Assembly: GCF_014654785.1 (NCBI RefSeq)
Contig: NZ_BNBD01000002.1
Location: forward strand, 310,001 to 374,000
Reading direction: 5' to 3'
DNA length: 64,000 nt
Source: Streptomyces mashuensis
GTDB lineage: Bacteria; Actinomycetota; Actinomycetes; Streptomycetales; Streptomycetaceae
Shown here: one piece after another, positions 60,198-64,000 of the stretch
How positions within the stretch are numbered: the first letter of the stretch is position 1
Layout: every line of letters begins with the position of its first letter
The notes under the pieces: generated by a model
Told to the model about the DNA's origin: nothing
What the model saw: the letters and a program-made list of their open reading frames with translations, nothing else
Database searches by the model: none
Translations under genes and position numbers: made by a program

Positions 60198-61097
60198 GTG
60201 AACATCCGCTCCCTCACTCGAGGCGACGGCGTGGTGATCGGAGCAGCGGTGTTGCTGTTCATCGCCTCGTTCCTCGGCTTCTATTCCTATGACTGCGGTC
60301 AGGCGCCGGTCTGCCCCAAGGCGCCCAACGGCTGGAAGCCGGAACTCTTCCCCGTGCTGCCGTCGATCTTCCTCGCGGGAATCGCCGCCGCGGCTCTCGT
60401 CGTTGTCGCCCGCTTCCAGCCCGAGGGCCGCAAGGTGGCCGGTCTCTCGCTGGAGCAGTGGGCCATGGCCATCGGCGTGTTCGCCGCCTGGTCGTCGCTG
60501 TGGACGATCTTCGGTGGCCCGGACTCCGAGCGCGTCTCCCCCGGCGTCGGCCAGATCCTCGGCCTCATCGCCAACCTCGTGCTCGCCGCGACCATCGTGC
60601 TGACGCCGCGCACCCCCGCCCTCAAGGCGGCGCTGGTCGGCGCCCCGCAGCCGGCCCCGGCGCCGTACGGCATGGCCCCGGGCCAGGGCTACGGCTACCC
60701 GGGCCCCGGCGGCATGCAGCCCGGCCAGTCGCCCTACGGCGCCCCGGCCCCGCAGCCGTACGGTGCCCAGGCCGGCCCGGCGCAGGGCCCGGCGGCCGGC
60801 CAGCCGACGCAGGTGCAGCAGCCGCAGCCCGGCGCCGACGCCTCGCAGGGCGGCCAGCAGCAGCCCGCCGCGGGCGGTGCCCAGCAGCCGTCCGGCGGCG
60901 ACTTCGCCCCGTTCTGGTTCGCCGTGCCGGTCAACCGGCCGCTGTACCCGGAGGACGGTTCCCCGACCCCGATCGCCGAGCTCGCGCCCGGCACCTGGTA
61001 CCTCGCCGTGGACCAGCGCGGTCCGGCCCTCGTCGCCCAGACGCAGGACGGCCGTCGCGGTGTGCTCCAGGACACCACGGGCATCCAGCGCGGCTGA
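60198..61097 (+). CDS. DUF5336-like membrane protein
   Basis: 299 residues. Four membrane segments in ~12-135 (VVIGAAVLLFIASFLGFY, FPVLPSIFLAGIAAAALVVV, MAIGVFAAWSSLWTIF, ILGLIANLVLAATIVL). Then a Pro/Gly/Gln region and a small folded C-terminus (FWFAVPVNRPLYPEDG, LAPGTWYLAVDQRG). Function unknown. Confidence 0.7.
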   Translation: MNIRSLTRGDGVVIGAAVLLFIASFLGFYSYDCGQAPVCPKAPNGWKPELFPVLPSIFLAGIAAAALVVVARFQPEGRKVAGLSLEQWAMAIGVFAAWSSLWTIFGGPDSERVSPGVGQILGLIANLVLAATIVLTPRTPALKAALVGAPQPAPAPYGMAPGQGYGYPGPGGMQPGQSPYGAPAPQPYGAQAGPAQGPAAGQPTQVQQPQPGADASQGGQQQPAAGGAQQPSGGDFAPFWFAVPVNRPLYPEDGSPTPIAELAPGTWYLAVDQRGPALVAQTQDGRRGVLQDTTGIQRG

Positions 61098-61118
61098 TCC
61101 CTTCTCCTCCCTTCCTGA

Positions 61119-61149
61119 CGGCCCGCCGGGGTTCTTCCCCGGCGGGCCG
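61119..61149 (+). terminator. Terminator after DUF5336-like gene
   Basis: GGCCCGCCGGGG and CCCCGGCGGGCC pair perfectly around TTCTT. Confidence 0.85.
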
Positions 61150-61217
61150 CCGTCGTCTACAGTCCCCGCGTCCCCCAAGTCCCGACCTGACGGCTCGTCA
61201 GAAGGTGGGGTTTCGTC

Positions 61218-62228
61218 GTGCGGCTCGGTCTCGCCCTCGGCTACTGGGGCCGGCACCCCGGCCACCAGCACCACCTCTCCCTCGCCCAGGAGGCCGAACG
61301 CCTGGGCTACCACTCCGTGTGGACCGCCGAGGCCTGGGGCTCGGACGCCTTCACCCCGCTGGCCTGGCTCGCCGCCCACACCCGCCGCATCCGCCTGGGC
61401 ACCGCCGTCGCCCAGATGGCGGCCCGCTCCCCCACCGCCACCGCCATGCACGCCCTCACCCTGGACCACCTCTCCGGCGGCCGGATGCTGCTGGGGCTCG
61501 GCCTGTCGGGCCCCCAGGTGGTGGAGGGCTGGTACGGCCGCCCCTTCCCCTCCAGCCCGCTGACCGCCACCCGCGAGTACGTCGACGTGGTCCGGCAGGT
61601 GCTGCGCCGGGAAGCGCCGGTGACGCTGGAGGGCCGCTTCCACCCGCTGCCGTACGACGGGCCGGACGCCACCGGCCTCGGCCGTCCCCTGCGGTCCGTC
61701 ACCCACCCCCTCCGGCCCGGGCTGCCCGTCCTGCTGGGCGCCGAGGGCCCCCGCAACATCGCCCAGACCGTCCGCATCGCCGACGGCTGGCTACCGCTCT
61801 ACTGGTCCCCGCACCGCACCGCTCTCTACGCCGAGGCCCTGGCCGAAGCGCCCGACGGCTTCCTCGTGGCCCCCCTGGCCCGGGCCCGGCTGTGCCGGAA
61901 CGTGGCGGAGGGGCTGCGCCCGGTCAAGGCCATGCTCGCCCACTACGTCGGCGGCATGGGTCACCGCACCCGCAACTTCCACGCCGACCTGATGGCCCGC
62001 ATGGGCTACTCCCGGGAGGCCCGCCGCGTCCAGGAGCTCTTCCTCGCCGGCCGGAGGGAGGACGCCGTGGCGGCCGTGCCCGACGCGTTCGCCGACGAGA
62101 TCTCGCTCGTCGGCCCCCGCGCCCGCATCGCCGCACGCCTGGAGCTGTGGCGCGCGGGGCCCGTCACCGACCTGCTGGTCACCGCCCCGGACCCCGCCAC
62201 GCTACGGCTGCTCGCAGACCTCAACTGA
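61218..62228 (+). CDS. LLM-class F420-dependent oxidoreductase
   Basis: 336 residues from GTG. RLGLALGYWG, YHSVWTAEAWGSDAFTPLAWLA, RIRLGTAVAQMAARSPTATA and DHLSGGRMLLGLG are the standard markers of the luciferase-like TIM barrel; an F420 cofactor is usual in Streptomyces members. Substrate not evident. Confidence 0.87.
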   Translation: MRLGLALGYWGRHPGHQHHLSLAQEAERLGYHSVWTAEAWGSDAFTPLAWLAAHTRRIRLGTAVAQMAARSPTATAMHALTLDHLSGGRMLLGLGLSGPQVVEGWYGRPFPSSPLTATREYVDVVRQVLRREAPVTLEGRFHPLPYDGPDATGLGRPLRSVTHPLRPGLPVLLGAEGPRNIAQTVRIADGWLPLYWSPHRTALYAEALAEAPDGFLVAPLARARLCRNVAEGLRPVKAMLAHYVGGMGHRTRNFHADLMARMGYSREARRVQELFLAGRREDAVAAVPDAFADEISLVGPRARIAARLELWRAGPVTDLLVTAPDPATLRLLADLN

Positions 62229-62263
62229 CCCGTACCGGCAGGAGCGACTGTCAGAATCGACCG

Positions 62264-63055
62264 TCAGAAGCGGGCGTGCTCCAGCCAGTGGTCCAGCACC
62301 GCCCGGTCGCCTATGACCTCGACACCCGCCGTGTCCGCCGGCAGCCGCCGGTAGAACAGCAGCAGCAGATCGGTCAGGGGCCCGCGGACCGCGACGGCCG
62401 CCTTCTCGTGCGCCCGCCGGAACTCCACCGTCTCGCCCGTGGCGTCGATGAACCACTCGGCGTTCAGCTCGGCGGGCGTGTCCGTGGCGTGCAGGTGCAG
62501 CGTGCGGCCCGCGCCCAGCAGCTCCTTCAGCTCGGGCCGGTACGCCTGCGCCATCGGCGAGGAGACGATCTCCAGCCATTCGTCCAGGCAGTCGGCCGCC
62601 ACGTCCGGCGCGACGGTGAACTCCACGCCCGCGGCGAGCGCCGCGTCGGCGCGGTGCATCACCGTCTCGTGCGTCATGCGGCGCGCCCAGAAGGACGACT
62701 TCTGCTCCGGGCCGAACGTCCACACATGGGCGTCCGGGCCGGCCTCGCGCAGCACGTCCACGACCATCTGCGCGCCCTCGGCCAGCCAGGCGTCCAGCCG
62801 CTCGGGGTCGAAGGGTTCCGTGCTCGCGGCGGCGTCCTCCGCACCGCTGGGCGGCGTGAACTCCGTGATCCGCCTGCGCACGATCTCGGAGATGCCGCGG
62901 TGGGCACTGCTGACGTGCAGGGCGAGCTGGGTCAGGGTCCAGTCGGGACACGTGGGAACGGTGGCGGTGAGGTCCGCGCCGCGCACGGCGGCGCGCAGCT
63001 CGTCGGACTGGTGGAGGATCTCGTCGCAGTAGCGCTCGTGGCTGAATCGGGTCAT
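62264..63055 (-). CDS. Maleylpyruvate isomerase-family (DinB-like) protein
   Basis: 263 residues from ATG at 63055. LRAAVRGADLTATVPTCPDW and LALHVSSAHRG give the N-terminal four-helix bundle; HETVMHRADAALAAG is the metal-binding core. Family members use mycothiol in isomerase or transferase reactions. Convergent with the oxidoreductase. Confidence 0.82.
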   Translation of the reverse strand: MTRFSHERYCDEILHQSDELRAAVRGADLTATVPTCPDWTLTQLALHVSSAHRGISEIVRRRITEFTPPSGAEDAAASTEPFDPERLDAWLAEGAQMVVDVLREAGPDAHVWTFGPEQKSSFWARRMTHETVMHRADAALAAGVEFTVAPDVAADCLDEWLEIVSSPMAQAYRPELKELLGAGRTLHLHATDTPAELNAEWFIDATGETVEFRRAHEKAAVAVRGPLTDLLLLFYRRLPADTAGVEVIGDRAVLDHWLEHARF

Positions 63056-63147
63056 GGCCTCACTGTAGGCCCGGGCACTGACAACGCCCACGGAAAATCC
63101 CGGTGTTCAGGGGTTTGTCGGGGATCACCCGGATGGCGATGCGGGTC

Positions 63148-64000
63148 TCACCCGCAGCAGCCCTCCGGGTCCAGTCCCACCGGCAGCCGCTCGCCGCCGA
63201 ACACCGCCGTCGTCGCCTCGTCGCCGCCGAGCGCGGCCACCGCGAGCAGCAGCGCCCCCGCCGTCCACGTCGTGCGCTCCTCGGGCCAGATCGCCTCGTC
63301 GTCGTAGACGTAGCCGGTCCAGTACATGCCGTCCTCGGCCCGCAGGTGGCCGATCCAGCGCAGGATGTCCACGGCCCGGTCCGACTCGCCCATCGCCCAC
63401 AGCGTCAGGGCCAGTTCGCAGCTCTCGCCGCCGGTCACCCACGGGTTCGGCACGACGCAGCGCACGCCCAGGCCCGGCACCACGAACTCGTCCCAGCGCT
63501 CCTCGATGCGCTCCTTCGCGGCCGCGCCGGTGACGGCGCCGCCGAGCACCGGGTAGTACCAGTCCATGGAGTAACGGTTCTTGTCCGAGAACCGCTCCGG
63601 GTGGTGGCGTATCGCGTGCCCCAGCAGCCCCAGCGCCAGCTCCCAGTCGGGCTGCGGCTCCTCGCGGTGCTCGGCGATGGCCAGCGCGCAGCGCAGCGCG
63701 TGGTGGACGGACGAGCAGCCGGTCAGCAGCGCCTCGGTGCGGTCGGTGCCGTCGTCCTCGCGCTTCCAGCCGATCTGCCCGCCGGGCTGCTGGAGCCGCA
63801 GCACGAACTCGACGGCGGCGAAGACGGTCGGCCACATGCGGTCGAGGAACGCGTCGTCGCCGGTGGACAGGTAGTGGTGCCAGACGCCGACGGCGACGTA
63901 CGCAACGAAGTTGGTCTCGCGGGACCGGTCGGTGGGCTCGTCGGCGGCGCCGTCGGCGTACGCGGCGTACCAGGAGCCGTCGCCGTTCTGGTGCTCGGCG
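63148..64000 (-). CDS. Alpha/alpha-toroid protein (prenyltransferase/glycosidase-like), 5' partial
   Basis: At least 284 residues; the start is beyond the right edge (frame open, with GDGSWYAAY visible near the edge). Helical repeats with QQPGGQIGWKRED, GDDAFLDRMWPTVFAAVEF and EDGMYWTGYVYDDEAIWPEE match the (alpha/alpha)6 barrel of squalene-cyclase-like or GH15-like proteins annotated as prenyltransferase in Streptomyces. Function open. Confidence 0.65.
   Translation of the reverse strand, partial: AEHQNGDGSWYAAYADGAADEPTDRSRETNFVAYVAVGVWHHYLSTGDDAFLDRMWPTVFAAVEFVLRLQQPGGQIGWKREDDGTDRTEALLTGCSSVHHALRCALAIAEHREEPQPDWELALGLLGHAIRHHPERFSDKNRYSMDWYYPVLGGAVTGAAAKERIEERWDEFVVPGLGVRCVVPNPWVTGGESCELALTLWAMGESDRAVDILRWIGHLRAEDGMYWTGYVYDDEAIWPEERTTWTAGALLLAVAALGGDEATTAVFGGERLPVGLDPEGCCG

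Noticed and set aside
60458..63307. 949-residue plus-strand frame
   Set aside because: Arg/Pro-rich out-of-phase reading of the DUF5336-like and oxidoreductase genes.

Overview
The window is about 70% G+C, has typical Streptomyces gene content and codon usage, and splits into two parts. Positions 1 to about 40,100 are most of an integrated siphovirus-type prophage. Positions 40,127-64,000 are ordinary Streptomyces chromosome, beginning with the RNase P RNA gene, whose 3' end faces the prophage.

Prophage late region (1-23,959, plus strand): a head protein carrying a 2H phosphoesterase fold, major capsid protein, small HTH-like protein, metallophosphoesterase, IPT/TIG decoration protein, connector proteins, tail terminator, a GNAT acetyltransferase, a small minus-strand gene, major tail protein, tail assembly chaperone with a lambda-type slippery site, tape measure, distal and minor tail proteins, a large tail fibre, membrane/holin proteins, and a protein with an internal duplication. 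A non-coding block (23,960-24,532) packed with the palindrome GGCGCGCC separates this from the early region.

Prophage early region (24,533-30,654, minus strand): RecA/Sak4-like ATPase, DUF2637-like membrane protein with an HTH tail, DnaC-like helicase loader, winged-helix replication proteins and an unrecognised first gene. A divergent control region (30,655-31,129) leads to a second plus-strand block: ParB-like protein, small terminase-like protein, endolysin and SSB. Then comes a lysogeny module: a Pro-rich single-pass membrane protein, an anti-sigma-like protein and an ECF sigma factor on the minus strand, then a small HTH protein, excisionase and tyrosine integrase on the plus strand. Large terminase, portal and the other attachment site must lie left of the window.

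Three families of short signals organise the prophage. (1) Twelve plus-strand copies of a hairpin motif with consensus CAGCACGCGACRCAARCC lie in the gaps before late genes. (2) Three GGG-AGAGCAA-CCC leader hairpins and one divergent copy, each with an AGACCCGAA box, lie in front of early units and the small HTH gene. (3) Two nearly identical ECF-type promoter-like elements point at xis/int and at the first early gene. The third family, with the resident sigma/anti-sigma/membrane trio, suggests a sigma-controlled induction switch.

The chromosomal part holds rnpB, an RNB exoribonuclease, yaaA, tRNA-Ala(GGC), a membrane NACHT NTPase with a divergent small membrane protein, an XRE/DUF397 pair, the RNase H/phosphatase, zinc-ribbon and Nif3 genes, a MaoC-alcohol dehydrogenase-SDR operon under a KstR-like palindrome, a DesK/DesR-like two-component system, a methyltransferase, an amidase lipoprotein, an F420-type oxidoreductase, a maleylpyruvate isomerase-type protein and a partial alpha-toroid protein. 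No CRISPR array, rRNA gene or insertion sequence was seen.
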